From Clostridia bacterium (GTDB lineage Bacteria > Bacillota_A > Clostridia > Oscillospirales > CAG-272), in assembly GCA_017935805.1 (NCBI GenBank), contig JAGBGV010000061.1, positions 1-9,229 on the forward strand: a stretch of 9,229 nt of DNA. The letters are read 5' to 3'. Made by a program: the position numbers and the translations under genes. This document shows positions 1 to 6,929 of the stretch, one piece after another (the first letter of the stretch is position 1; each line of letters starts with the position of its first letter). A model generated the notes under the pieces. The model saw nothing but the letters and a program-made list of their open reading frames with translations, had not been told where the DNA came from and did not search any database.

Positions 1-23
1 AAGGGAGACACACAGCCTCCCTT
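1..23 (-). terminator. Probable intrinsic terminator hairpin at the end of the six-gene unit
   Basis: Read on the minus strand, AAGGGAGGC pairs with GTCTCCCTT around a TGTGT loop, giving a 9-bp stem with one G-U pair. It lies 9 nt after the stop codon of the last gene. The U-tract that would prove a Rho-independent terminator falls outside the window, so the call rests on the hairpin and its position. Confidence 0.6.
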
Positions 24-32
24 GCTTTTGTT

Positions 33-485
33 TTATTTCTGATTTTTCAAATAATCGTTGATCTTCTTGATATTATGTTCAATATCACTATTCCATGTGA
101 CACTTGTCAACTCTCCCGGATCATCAGATAAGATTTGCTGCAGCTGTCTAAGAGCCGCTCTTATCGCTAAAAGGAGCTCATGTAGCATTACTTCAGCCGT
201 ACATACTGTCTTGTCGTGCGATATTCCTGTCAATATTACATTTTGACTGTCATGAATAACCGCTTTTAGCAAATGAGGACCGTCATAGAAACACAACTCA
301 ACACTACGCGGTGTGTATGTGCTCTCCATCAATGCAAATGTACAAGACGACAACACGCTATACGAAAAGTCTTGCCAGTTCTCATATGGAAAAGCATATT
401 CCCCCATGTGAATACTAATTTCGGTAAAAATTCTGTCTGGGTATGAAAAATTATCGCCAATAGAAATATATACATTATCTTCCAT
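33..485 (-). CDS. Hypothetical protein, 150 residues, last gene of the unit
   Basis: I do not recognise this protein with certainty. It has no signal peptide and no membrane helix, so it is probably cytoplasmic. The middle part has a pattern of the type FPYENWQDF followed by SVLSSC, then ELCFYDGPHLL (about residues 33-72). This recalls small uncharacterised Clostridia proteins with FP..W.DF and F.DGP motifs, a resemblance from memory only. A helical stretch follows (about 97-120, LHELLLAIRAALRQLQQIL), then a Lys/Asn-rich tail. The start ATG has a GGAGG 14 nt upstream, inside the end of the previous gene, a rather long spacing; no better in-frame start is visible. It begins 4 nt after the upstream stop, so co-transcription is likely. 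By hand count, 361-480 is 39/120 GC (about 33%) against about 52% in the hydrolase gene, suggesting separate acquisition. An immunity-type role is possible but unsupported. Confidence 0.75.
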   Translation of the reverse strand: MEDNVYISIGDNFSYPDRIFTEISIHMGEYAFPYENWQDFSYSVLSSCTFALMESTYTPRSVELCFYDGPHLLKAVIHDSQNVILTGISHDKTVCTAEVMLHELLLAIRAALRQLQQILSDDPGELTSVTWNSDIEHNIKKINDYLKNQK

Positions 486-489
486 TGTT

Positions 490-684
490 TTATTTCTTTC
501 CTCCGGTGCTATAAGTTACCACCATAAGAATAGCAGAGTTGATAAGCGCCGATACAAGAGCGATGATCTTTACCGCGCCCTCGAACACAGGATTCCAGTC
601 CGCGCTTATGCTGACAAGATACAACGCGCCGGCAATGATTGTAATGATCGCTGTAACAAGCTGGATAATTTTTATCGGTTTCAT
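490..684 (-). CDS. Small two-helix membrane protein, 64 residues
   Basis: This is a very hydrophobic small protein of unknown function. Two membrane helices are visible at about residues 5-26 (IKIIQLVTAIITIIAGALYL) and 36-57, joined by a short polar loop with SADWNPVFEG. The basic N-terminus (MKPIK) and C-terminal GGKK predict a hairpin with both ends in the cytoplasm. An in-frame ATG lies 30 nt upstream (position 714), but it would overlap the end of the previous gene and has no good ribosome binding site. The chosen ATG at 684 has GAGGGGGT ending 4 nt before it. It lies 13 nt after the 56-residue gene and 4 nt before the 150-residue gene, so it appears to be part of the same transcript. It may be a structural partner of the bitopic envelope proteins upstream; that is inference from position only. 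Confidence 0.75.
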   Translation of the reverse strand: MKPIKIIQLVTAIITIIAGALYLVSISADWNPVFEGAVKIIALVSALINSAILMVVTYSTGGKK

Positions 685-688
685 ATTT

Positions 689-696
689 ACCCCCTC
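689..696 (-). promoter_or_regulatory. Ribosome binding site deciding the start of the 64-residue protein
   Basis: On the minus strand GAGGGGGT stands 4 nt before the ATG at 684. It lies inside the longer reading frame that begins at 714, so it supports the internal start and a gene that does not overlap its upstream neighbour. Confidence 0.7.
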
Positions 697-697
697 T

Positions 698-868
698 TTA
701 GTCCTCATCCACACTGAGGTATCCGTCGATGATGAGATATCCGCCGATCACGAGGAACAGAAAAAACGCAATAGCCCCGATAATGCTTCCCGCAACCCAG
801 AATATTGCACCCACTAAAGCCAAGATAAGCAGCGCGATGCCGAGTATCATTTTCTTTACGTTTTGCAT
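698..868 (-). CDS. Small two-helix membrane protein, 56 residues
   Basis: A short gene of 57 codons including TAA that fills the gap between the serine hydrolase and the 64-residue protein. The product starts MQNVKKMILGIALLIL and ends GYLSVDED. Two hydrophobic segments are visible (about residues 7-25 and 28-48) with only a very short turn (AGS) between them, followed by an acidic tail. The basic N-terminus (KK at 5-6) suggests a membrane hairpin with both ends inside. The ribosome binding site is excellent: GGAGG 4 nt before the ATG, and it directly abuts the TAA of the upstream hydrolase gene, which points to translational coupling. The gene is easily missed because of its size. No function is recognised, and there is no obvious sequence relation to the next small protein beyond hydrophobicity. 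Confidence 0.75.
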   Translation of the reverse strand: MQNVKKMILGIALLILALVGAIFWVAGSIIGAIAFFLFLVIGGYLIIDGYLSVDED

Positions 869-872
869 AAGT

Positions 873-878
873 CCTCCT
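873..878 (-). promoter_or_regulatory. Ribosome binding site of the 56-residue protein, abutting the hydrolase stop codon
   Basis: The minus strand reads GGAATAAGGAGGACTTATG: the hydrolase TAA runs straight into AGGAGG, with ATG 4 nt after GGAGG. This is the main evidence that the short gene is real and co-translated with the hydrolase. Confidence 0.75.
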
Positions 879-2017
879 TATTCCATGCAGGCATACGCAA
901 TATTGCGCAGCCTCGGGGCGATGTATTCCTCATTGTTTCCGAGCATATGCTGGGTGTACACAAGCGCTATGGTGTTCTTGGGATCAATGATCACCCAAAC
1001 TCCCGCAGCGCCGCCCCAGCCGAACTCACCCACGGGAGACAGCGCGCCGCATTTTTCCGGATGCATCATTGTTCGCACACCGTAACCGTAGCCGTAACCG
1101 TTCATATGAGCCCACGAAAATGACTTTATCTGTTCTGCGTCAAGAGTGTTCATCCTCCACAGATCAACTGTAGCGGGAGAGAGGTATCTGTATCCGTTTG
1201 CCGCCTTGCCGTAGCCCGCGATAGTGTCCGCAAACTTCATGTAATCCGCACAGCTTGAGATAACGCCCGCTCCGCCGGAGTCATATTCGGGACCAAGTAT
1301 ATGCTGGCATACATTGTTAGTTGGCAGGCACCGTCCGAGATCCTCTCTGTAAACATACTGCACCGCCATACGCTCGCGCTTTTCATCGCTCGGGAAGTTG
1401 TAGCAGGTGTCCTCCATTCCGAGGGGATCGAACAACACTTCCCTTGCATAATCGCGTAGACGCTTCCCTGCAATCACTTCGATGAATCCGCCAAGCACAT
1501 CGTGGCAAAGGCTGTACGCCCATCTCTCGCCCGGTTCAAACTGCAGCGGGGATTTCGCTATTGCACGCACGATTTCCCGTGTAGGACAGTGATTTGACGT
1601 TGCTTCGCGGACAGCAGCCACGTGCTTTGTGGCAAAATTGTAGTCAAATCCTGCAGTCATGTTAAAAAGCTGTCCGACCTTGATCTGTCGCTCCGCAGGA
1701 ACGATCTCTTCCTTGCCGTCGATCATCTTGCGTACTGTCATTTCCTTGAATTCGGGCAAGTATTCCGAAAGTGGATCATCCATGAGGAACTTCCCCTCTT
1801 CATGAAGTCTCAAGCCAAGGGATGTGGTTATCACCTTGGATGCAGACCAGAAGAAATACAGCTCATCTCCGGTTATCTCGCGTCTGTTTTCAATATCCGC
1901 AAAGCCAGCCATGTATCTGTAGATCTCTTTGTGATCCTTCATGATAATGCAGTCGTTGCCCGGTATTCTCTCCGCCACAAGGCGATCCTGAAAAGCTCTT
2001 AATCTGCTGAAATCCAT
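878..2017 (-). CDS. Serine hydrolase of the beta-lactamase / family VIII esterase fold (PF00144)
   Basis: A 379-residue serine hydrolase with the beta-lactamase/penicillin-binding fold. The nucleophile motif SxxK is visible as S58-A-S-K61 within FFWSASKVITT. The second motif is Y168-S-L170 in EPGERWAYSLCHDVLGG, with the family YxN asparagine replaced by Leu. DSGGAGVISSCADYMKF (about 246-262) and GWGGAAG (about 333-339) match the later family blocks; GWGGAAG stands where beta-lactamases have KTG and esterases often have WGG or HTG. No signal peptide or membrane helix is present, so it is probably cytoplasmic and more like an EstB-type esterase than a secreted beta-lactamase or a PBP. The substrate cannot be read from the sequence. 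It starts 25 nt after the giant LRR gene with only a weak AGGT-type ribosome binding site, and its stop is fused to the next gene's ribosome binding site. GC is higher here (63/120 in 1021-1140). Confidence 0.9.
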   Translation of the reverse strand: MDFSRLRAFQDRLVAERIPGNDCIIMKDHKEIYRYMAGFADIENRREITGDELYFFWSASKVITTSLGLRLHEEGKFLMDDPLSEYLPEFKEMTVRKMIDGKEEIVPAERQIKVGQLFNMTAGFDYNFATKHVAAVREATSNHCPTREIVRAIAKSPLQFEPGERWAYSLCHDVLGGFIEVIAGKRLRDYAREVLFDPLGMEDTCYNFPSDEKRERMAVQYVYREDLGRCLPTNNVCQHILGPEYDSGGAGVISSCADYMKFADTIAGYGKAANGYRYLSPATVDLWRMNTLDAEQIKSFSWAHMNGYGYGYGVRTMMHPEKCGALSPVGEFGWGGAAGVWVIIDPKNTIALVYTQHMLGNNEEYIAPRLRNIAYACME

Positions 2018-2042
2018 AAATATTACCTGTATTAGCTAATTA

Positions 2043-5000
2043 TTATCTTGCGCTTATCGCTGACCAGCTACCGTTCTTCTTAACGTAGAATTCAAGGTTT
2101 TCGTTTGTATATCCTTCATTCGCAACGCCAAGGCAGCCATACTGCTTCAGCTCAGTAGTAAAGTTAATGGGTACGATCTGCTCGTATTCAAAGGGCACAA
2201 CGGTATTTCCGTCCTCGTCAACAACGCCCCATACTTTTTTGCCGTTCGCAATCTTTGATACCACCGCGTAAAGCTTAAAGCCGTAGCCATCCGGGTTGGC
2301 AAATACCATAATGTCGCCGTACTTAAACTTGATCACCTGTACATTGTTGCCGTCAATAACACCCCAGTCGCTGCCCATTTTTGCTACATACCAAATCGGC
2401 GACCATTCAGGTGCGTAGGCGTAAAGCTCATCATAATCAAAGGGGATATTCGTGCCGACAACGCCGTACTTGTTCGTGGTGCTGAAGTTGTCGATCACCA
2501 TCTGCACCTTAAAGTTGTCAATCAGTCTCATACTAGAGGTGGAGAATGAGCAACGCTTTACAACCACGGGTGTATGACCGATCATATTATAGGGATTTCC
2601 GCTGTTTTTCAAAGCTTCTCTTGTTTCATATGTTCCAACCCTGGGATATGAGTCAAGCAGGCTTATCTGCATTTCCCAATATTGCTCGTTGTAACGAGAA
2701 TCAAGAATATTGTATTTGTCCCACTCGTCCTTCCAGTCCTCATTTACAGTCACAAGCAGATCCATTTCCATGTTATAGTAGATATCTGAGGGGGTATTTG
2801 CCATAAGTCTCTCATACACCTCTCTCGCAACGTCTTCCATAACATTTTTCGAGAAGTTGTACTTGTATATCTCTCTTCCGTTGCCGAAGTAGGGAGCTGC
2901 GATATTGCTGTAGGAGTCATATCCCGTGTTAATGAGGCGATTGCCGTTTGTGTCAAGGATATAGTACAGCTTGTCTGAGGTATTCTTCGCGATAATTATT
3001 GTCTTACCCGTTGCCGAGTCATGAGTGAACACCGCTACCTCGTAACCGGCAGGAACGCGGAGAGTCGCCTTCGGATCGCTTACCACGGGAGCCTCAGTCT
3101 CGGGAGGTGTTGTTTGAGGAGCTTCGGTTTCGGGAGTGTTAGCTCCATAACCCCAGTGTACGGTAGCGTTGCAATATTCATTCCATTCAATACTCCAACC
3201 TGTAGGCTTGGTGGTTGCTCCACAGTAGATGTCGGTGAGTTCGGGTAAATATGCAAATACTGCATATCCCATTTCAACAACACTTGACGGAATAGTAATC
3301 TGTTCAAGTTTTTCACACAAATTGAATGCACAGTCACCAATCTTTGTCACACTATCCGGAATTGTAATTGATTGCAGGTTATCATAACTTCCGTGGTCAT
3401 TAACCCCAAGCATGCTTTCACCTATTGATGTAACGCCGTCTTCAATGACTACATTCACTATTGAAGCTGAATAATACTGGGCCCATTCAGCACAATCCTT
3501 GCCAATCCACTCATCCATTTCTCCTGTTCCGCTGATGGTAAGAGTGTAGCTTGTATCAAGAGTCCATGTGAGGTTGTCGCCGCATTCGCCGCTGTCAATA
3601 ATATTATAGTCGCCTTGCCAAATCACCTCGGGAGAAGCATGACCTAACCAACCAAACTCCCAGCCGCCGGGCTTTGATTTCATATCACAGTATATTGACT
3701 CTAAGTTATCACAGTAAGCAAATACTTCTCTGCCAATTGAATATGCACCGCTTGGTATAGTAATTTGCTTAAGTGAATCACACTGGAAGAAAGCATACTC
3801 ACCAATTGTTTCAACAGAGTCCGGAATATTAATTTCCGCAAGATTAGGACAACTACTGAATGCACTTTCGCCAATTGTCATAAGTCCATAATTAAGGGTT
3901 ACAGACACAAGTGAATCACACGAAGCAAAACAACCATTTCCAATTAAAACCAAAGATTTTGGCATATCAAGAGACGAAATTAAATCGCAATTTGCAAATG
4001 CATTATTACCAATATGCTGTATTGAATCTGAGAAATTCACGTTAACCAAATTCGAACAACCGTAGAATGCATTATTATTTATATAGAAAACTGAATCGGG
4101 AAAATCCACACCGATTAAGCTTGTACAATTATAAAATGCTTGTTCTGCTATGATTGTTAAATTATCAGGAAAATCTACCGTTTTCAAATTTACACATTCA
4201 TAAAATGCACTTTGATTTATTGTCGTAACAGTATCGGGCATTGTAACTGTCTCAATAAATTCACAGTTATGGAAAGCAAATTCTCCGATATATGTTACCG
4301 GCTTACCGTCAATTTCCGCAGGAATAACAATGTTTTTATCCGTACAAGTACCAACACTTGTTATTCCTATGCCATCTCCGTCCACTTTATACTTTAAGCC
4401 TTGGCTTGCTTCAGTTTCGGGTGTCTCCACTACCTCCGTCTCCGGGGGCATGGTCTCGTTTCTCTCTGTCTCGATCGGGATCGGTCTGTCGGACTCAATC
4501 ACATCCGGTTCATCAGTCTCCTCGGGCTCTTCCGCATCTCTCTTGTCGGTGATCTCAACATTCCAAATGTACCAGCCGTCGGGGGTTAATCCGAATGAGG
4601 CTTCTGCATCGGCTGTGACATACTCACCGTCGATCTCCCCTGTTACGGTCAGCTCAGCCTCGGTTTTGCGCTCGTCTTCGTCAAACTTGTCAATGGATAT
4701 GTCATCGAATCTCAGATCATCATTATCGAGGTATTTGCATACAAGGAGCTTAACGTCTTCCTCGGATATGTTTTGCTTGGGCGCCACGGTACTTTCGTAT
4801 TCGTCGTTTCTTCTTACTTTGTCAAGAACCCACTCGCCGTCCTCATCATAGTATGCCGCAATATATCCTGTCTCAAATGTAACATACTTGTTCTCACCCT
4901 TGACTGTGATATATTCGTCTTTACAGTCAATGCCGAGAAGCTCATATTCTTCTGTGTCCGTTACCTTGGCATAGGTTACCTTAACGGGATCGTCAAAGTC

Positions 5001-5486
5001 CTCGTAGTCATCAAGCTCGATGATCTCGTCAAGCACTTTCTCGGAGATCTCGATCTGATTCTTGCCTATCATGTCTTTTCCGCCGAGGAAGAACCACCAC
5101 ACTGCCCCTGCCGCCAAAGCAAGCACCAGAATAATAGCGACAACAACGCCTGCTTTGCCCTTCTTTTTGGGCTTCTGCTGCTTCTGTCTTTTCTGCTTCA
5201 CAGGTTTTTCCTGCTGAATTGGCTCTGCTTCAGGAGCTTCATAATAGTCATCCGCAGGCTGATACGCCGGCTCTTCTACCGATTCAGCAACATACTCGTT
5301 CTGCGAATCATTATAAGGCGCATATACTGGAGCCTCATTTTGCTCCGCGGGCTGGTATATCGGCTCTTCAGGTGCAATTTCCGGCGTGGCAACCGGCTTC
5401 ACCTTGCGCTCAGGCAGTTGATGGCCACACAAATTACAAAACTTTGCGCCGTCCGGCACTTTATTTCCACATTTTCCGCAATACAT
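2043..5486 (-). CDS. Bitopic surface protein: zinc ribbon, TM, NTF2-like domains, BspA LRR block, WG repeats
   Basis: A 1147-residue multidomain membrane protein. A zinc ribbon opens it (C3, C6, C17, C20). A Pro/Glu/Gln-rich linker follows, holding two EEP-YQPA units (about 41-85), then a Lys-rich stretch (94-111) and one membrane helix (about 113-135). By the positive-inside rule the zinc ribbon is cytoplasmic and the rest outside. Two acidic alpha+beta domains (about 145-225 and 240-312), each ending in a GW or GEW motif, look like a duplicated NTF2/DUF4878-type domain. After a PETEA linker comes a BspA-type LRR_5 block (363-780), then a second PETEA linker and a C-terminal part with WG repeats (about 1006-1021, 1040-1059 and 1085-1104). 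LRR_5 and WG repeats usually bind proteins or surface ligands; no catalytic site is seen. GGAGG stands 7 nt before the ATG. The 68-nt gap upstream shows no convincing promoter or terminator. The ligand is unknown. Confidence 0.9.
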   Translation of the reverse strand: MYCGKCGNKVPDGAKFCNLCGHQLPERKVKPVATPEIAPEEPIYQPAEQNEAPVYAPYNDSQNEYVAESVEEPAYQPADDYYEAPEAEPIQQEKPVKQKRQKQQKPKKKGKAGVVVAIILVLALAAGAVWWFFLGGKDMIGKNQIEISEKVLDEIIELDDYEDFDDPVKVTYAKVTDTEEYELLGIDCKDEYITVKGENKYVTFETGYIAAYYDEDGEWVLDKVRRNDEYESTVAPKQNISEEDVKLLVCKYLDNDDLRFDDISIDKFDEDERKTEAELTVTGEIDGEYVTADAEASFGLTPDGWYIWNVEITDKRDAEEPEETDEPDVIESDRPIPIETERNETMPPETEVVETPETEASQGLKYKVDGDGIGITSVGTCTDKNIVIPAEIDGKPVTYIGEFAFHNCEFIETVTMPDTVTTINQSAFYECVNLKTVDFPDNLTIIAEQAFYNCTSLIGVDFPDSVFYINNNAFYGCSNLVNVNFSDSIQHIGNNAFANCDLISSLDMPKSLVLIGNGCFASCDSLVSVTLNYGLMTIGESAFSSCPNLAEINIPDSVETIGEYAFFQCDSLKQITIPSGAYSIGREVFAYCDNLESIYCDMKSKPGGWEFGWLGHASPEVIWQGDYNIIDSGECGDNLTWTLDTSYTLTISGTGEMDEWIGKDCAEWAQYYSASIVNVVIEDGVTSIGESMLGVNDHGSYDNLQSITIPDSVTKIGDCAFNLCEKLEQITIPSSVVEMGYAVFAYLPELTDIYCGATTKPTGWSIEWNEYCNATVHWGYGANTPETEAPQTTPPETEAPVVSDPKATLRVPAGYEVAVFTHDSATGKTIIIAKNTSDKLYYILDTNGNRLINTGYDSYSNIAAPYFGNGREIYKYNFSKNVMEDVAREVYERLMANTPSDIYYNMEMDLLVTVNEDWKDEWDKYNILDSRYNEQYWEMQISLLDSYPRVGTYETREALKNSGNPYNMIGHTPVVVKRCSFSTSSMRLIDNFKVQMVIDNFSTTNKYGVVGTNIPFDYDELYAYAPEWSPIWYVAKMGSDWGVIDGNNVQVIKFKYGDIMVFANPDGYGFKLYAVVSKIANGKKVWGVVDEDGNTVVPFEYEQIVPINFTTELKQYGCLGVANEGYTNENLEFYVKKNGSWSAISAR
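3120..3137 (-). repeat. Distal copy of the TPETEA linker repeat flanking the LRR block
   Basis: On the minus strand this encodes residues 784-789, TPETEA. It matches the copy at 4407-4424 in 15 of 18 bases, all three differences being at third codon positions. A further PPETEA copy (residues 794-799) lies at 3090-3107. The copies bracket the LRR block. Confidence 0.7.
3735..4286 (-). repeat. Eight tandem 69-bp units encoding 23-residue BspA-type LRRs
   Basis: Residues 401-584 of the large protein are exactly eight units of 23 residues without gaps. Each follows the pattern xxxAFxxCxxLxxVxxPxSVxxI, for example GESAFSSCPNLAEINIPDSV. A ninth partial unit (585-600) leads into a cap. After a spacer with the familiar CGDNLTWTLD...TLTISGTGEM motif (about 635-657), more units appear at 689-755. 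Units 5 and 6 (493-538) deviate most. The DNA is clearly AT-rich: hand count of 3961-4140 gives 57/180 GC. Confidence 0.9.
4407..4424 (-). repeat. Proximal copy of the TPETEA linker repeat flanking the LRR block
   Basis: Encodes residues 355-360, TPETEA, just before the LRR block; a looser PPETE copy precedes it at 347-351. Together with the copy at 3120-3137 it forms a direct repeat around the LRR-coding segment. Confidence 0.7.
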
Positions 5487-5554
5487 CGCATTTCCTCCGA
5501 TGATGTTGATTTATCAAGAGTTTTCAGGCATTTGCAGGGGGATGGTGACTTTTA

Positions 5555-6886
5555 TCAATCAATAAAGTATATTTCCATATCGGTATGAACTGTTCCGATG
5601 AGTGTGGAATAGTTCGGATTTTTCGGAGAGATCCAGATGTAGATCTCACCGTCTTTAAGATTGCGTGACACGTCGGCAACAATACGTTCACCGAAATCGT
5701 ACTCACCGTTCTTTACATACAGCTTTGTGCGAAGGAGTGACTGATCAAGTACTGTCACAACTGTTTCGTCCGCTTCAAAGTTCAGCCATGTAAGTCCTGC
5801 GAGGCTGTAATATTTCGCTGTAACGATCTGTTTCATTGAATATGTGTATGTTTTACCGTCCGCACCGATGATCTCGCCGCCAACTCCAACCTGATTTATT
5901 TCGTTAACAGGCTCTTTGGTGATGCTTTCGGAAACTACGGTTCTTGTCTTTTCAACACCGTTCACATATTCAACAGAATATTCCGTTGTCTTCGCGCCTT
6001 CTTCACCGGGTCTTGTTTCCTTGGAACCGCGCATGATAAGATCTGTTTCAATGTTCTCGATCTCGAACGGAATTACTTCGTCCACAGTCTCTGTCTTGTA
6101 CTCATATGTATCGACAGTGATTACCATGTCCTCTTTGATCACAGTATCAAGTGCAACGGAAGGCTTTTCGTTCTCCTCAAGTCTGCATCCAATGCTTTCA
6201 AGAAGCTGTGCAAGTGTCATTTCGGAAGTGGACAGATCAATGTCGCTGCGGCTGTAGAAGTCAAGCTTAACTCTGTACTGAGTGGGCTCTGTGACAGGTG
6301 TCGGAACTGTAACGTTATCTTCCGCAGGCTGTTCTCCTGTGATATTGTGGTCAGCAGGTCTCATAGTCGCCTGTACGTTCAGTACGTTGATAAGGACAAT
6401 AGCAGCAGTAACTACCACCAGCAAAGCAATAGCACAGATAATAATTATATTAAACAGCTTTCCGTTCTTTTCGGAGGTTGGCTCAGCAGCCTCAGCAGCA
6501 CCGGATGACATAGCGGACCGTCTGACAGGTATCCCGTTTGTTACACTTCTGTTTTGCTCAGGTGACCGTGTGCGAACAGTGCCTGACGATGTTATCATTG
6601 TGCGGTGGATCCTTGTGATACGCTCTGCTACCTTTGAGATATCCTCATCGTCATCTTCCACTATTCCGCTGTCGTATTCGTCAAGAGAATCCGCCTCTCC
6701 GATGATCTCATCCAGTATCTCTTCGCCGGATTTGCTATCAGCGGCGGTATCACCGGACTCTTCAGAGACAGTCTCCTCTGCTATATCGTCAATAACCTCA
6801 ATGTCCTCTGTTTCGTCGGGAGTTGTATCTATATTTTTCGCTTCGTTTTCGAGCTCGTTTTGCTTGTTCTTTTCGATGTTTTCCAA
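5555..6886 (-). CDS. Bitopic envelope protein: acidic cytoplasmic tail, TM, DUF348-like, G5 and degenerate 3D-like domain
   Basis: A 443-residue protein. Residues 1-90 are very acidic and low-complexity, about 91-125 are basic and Ser/Arg-rich, and one membrane helix lies at about 144-169, giving a cytoplasmic N-terminus and an outside C-terminus. Outside, about 203-262 resembles the DUF348 module of YabE/Rpf2-type proteins. About 262-335 is a G5 domain (IPFEIE..., the MRGSKETRPGEEGAKTTEY segment, then the VNGVEKTRTVVSE region). The last part (about 350-443) follows the layout of a 3D domain: TKLYV at 387-391, VAD at 403-405, GEIYIW at 413-418. The conserved Asp of the family's RIDLF-type motif is a Tyr here, and the VAVDP motif is not intact, so lytic activity is doubtful. 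The start is TTG, with AAAGGA 8 nt upstream and no usable ATG before residue 97. It leads the six-gene unit. Peptidoglycan or glycan binding is inferred from G5/DUF348. Confidence 0.85.
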   Translation of the reverse strand: MENIEKNKQNELENEAKNIDTTPDETEDIEVIDDIAEETVSEESGDTAADSKSGEEILDEIIGEADSLDEYDSGIVEDDDEDISKVAERITRIHRTMITSSGTVRTRSPEQNRSVTNGIPVRRSAMSSGAAEAAEPTSEKNGKLFNIIIICAIALLVVVTAAIVLINVLNVQATMRPADHNITGEQPAEDNVTVPTPVTEPTQYRVKLDFYSRSDIDLSTSEMTLAQLLESIGCRLEENEKPSVALDTVIKEDMVITVDTYEYKTETVDEVIPFEIENIETDLIMRGSKETRPGEEGAKTTEYSVEYVNGVEKTRTVVSESITKEPVNEINQVGVGGEIIGADGKTYTYSMKQIVTAKYYSLAGLTWLNFEADETVVTVLDQSLLRTKLYVKNGEYDFGERIVADVSRNLKDGEIYIWISPKNPNYSTLIGTVHTDMEIYFID

Positions 6887-6929
6887 GGTTTTGTTCCTTT
6901 CTCAAGCCATAAATATTATTATTCAGTTT

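Noticed and set aside
685..714. Ten-residue N-terminal extension of the 64-residue protein (start at 714)
   Set aside because: It overlaps the end of the 56-residue gene and lacks a ribosome binding site, while a strong one precedes the internal ATG at 684.
3735..4286. CRISPR-like or other DNA-level repeat array
   Set aside because: The 69-bp periodicity is that of 23-residue protein repeats in frame; the DNA units diverge and there are no identical repeats separated by unique spacers.
5487..5554. Promoter or terminator in the gap before the zinc-ribbon/LRR gene
   Set aside because: No paired -35/-10 with correct spacing and no hairpin with a T-run was found; only the GGAGG ribosome binding site is clear.
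4773..5588. Plus-strand open frame of 271 codons opposite the large surface-protein gene
   Set aside because: It is the antisense of the zinc ribbon, linker and NTF2-like regions. It is rich in Leu/Arg/Ile/Phe without domain logic and has no convincing ribosome binding site; the minus strand shows clear protein families.
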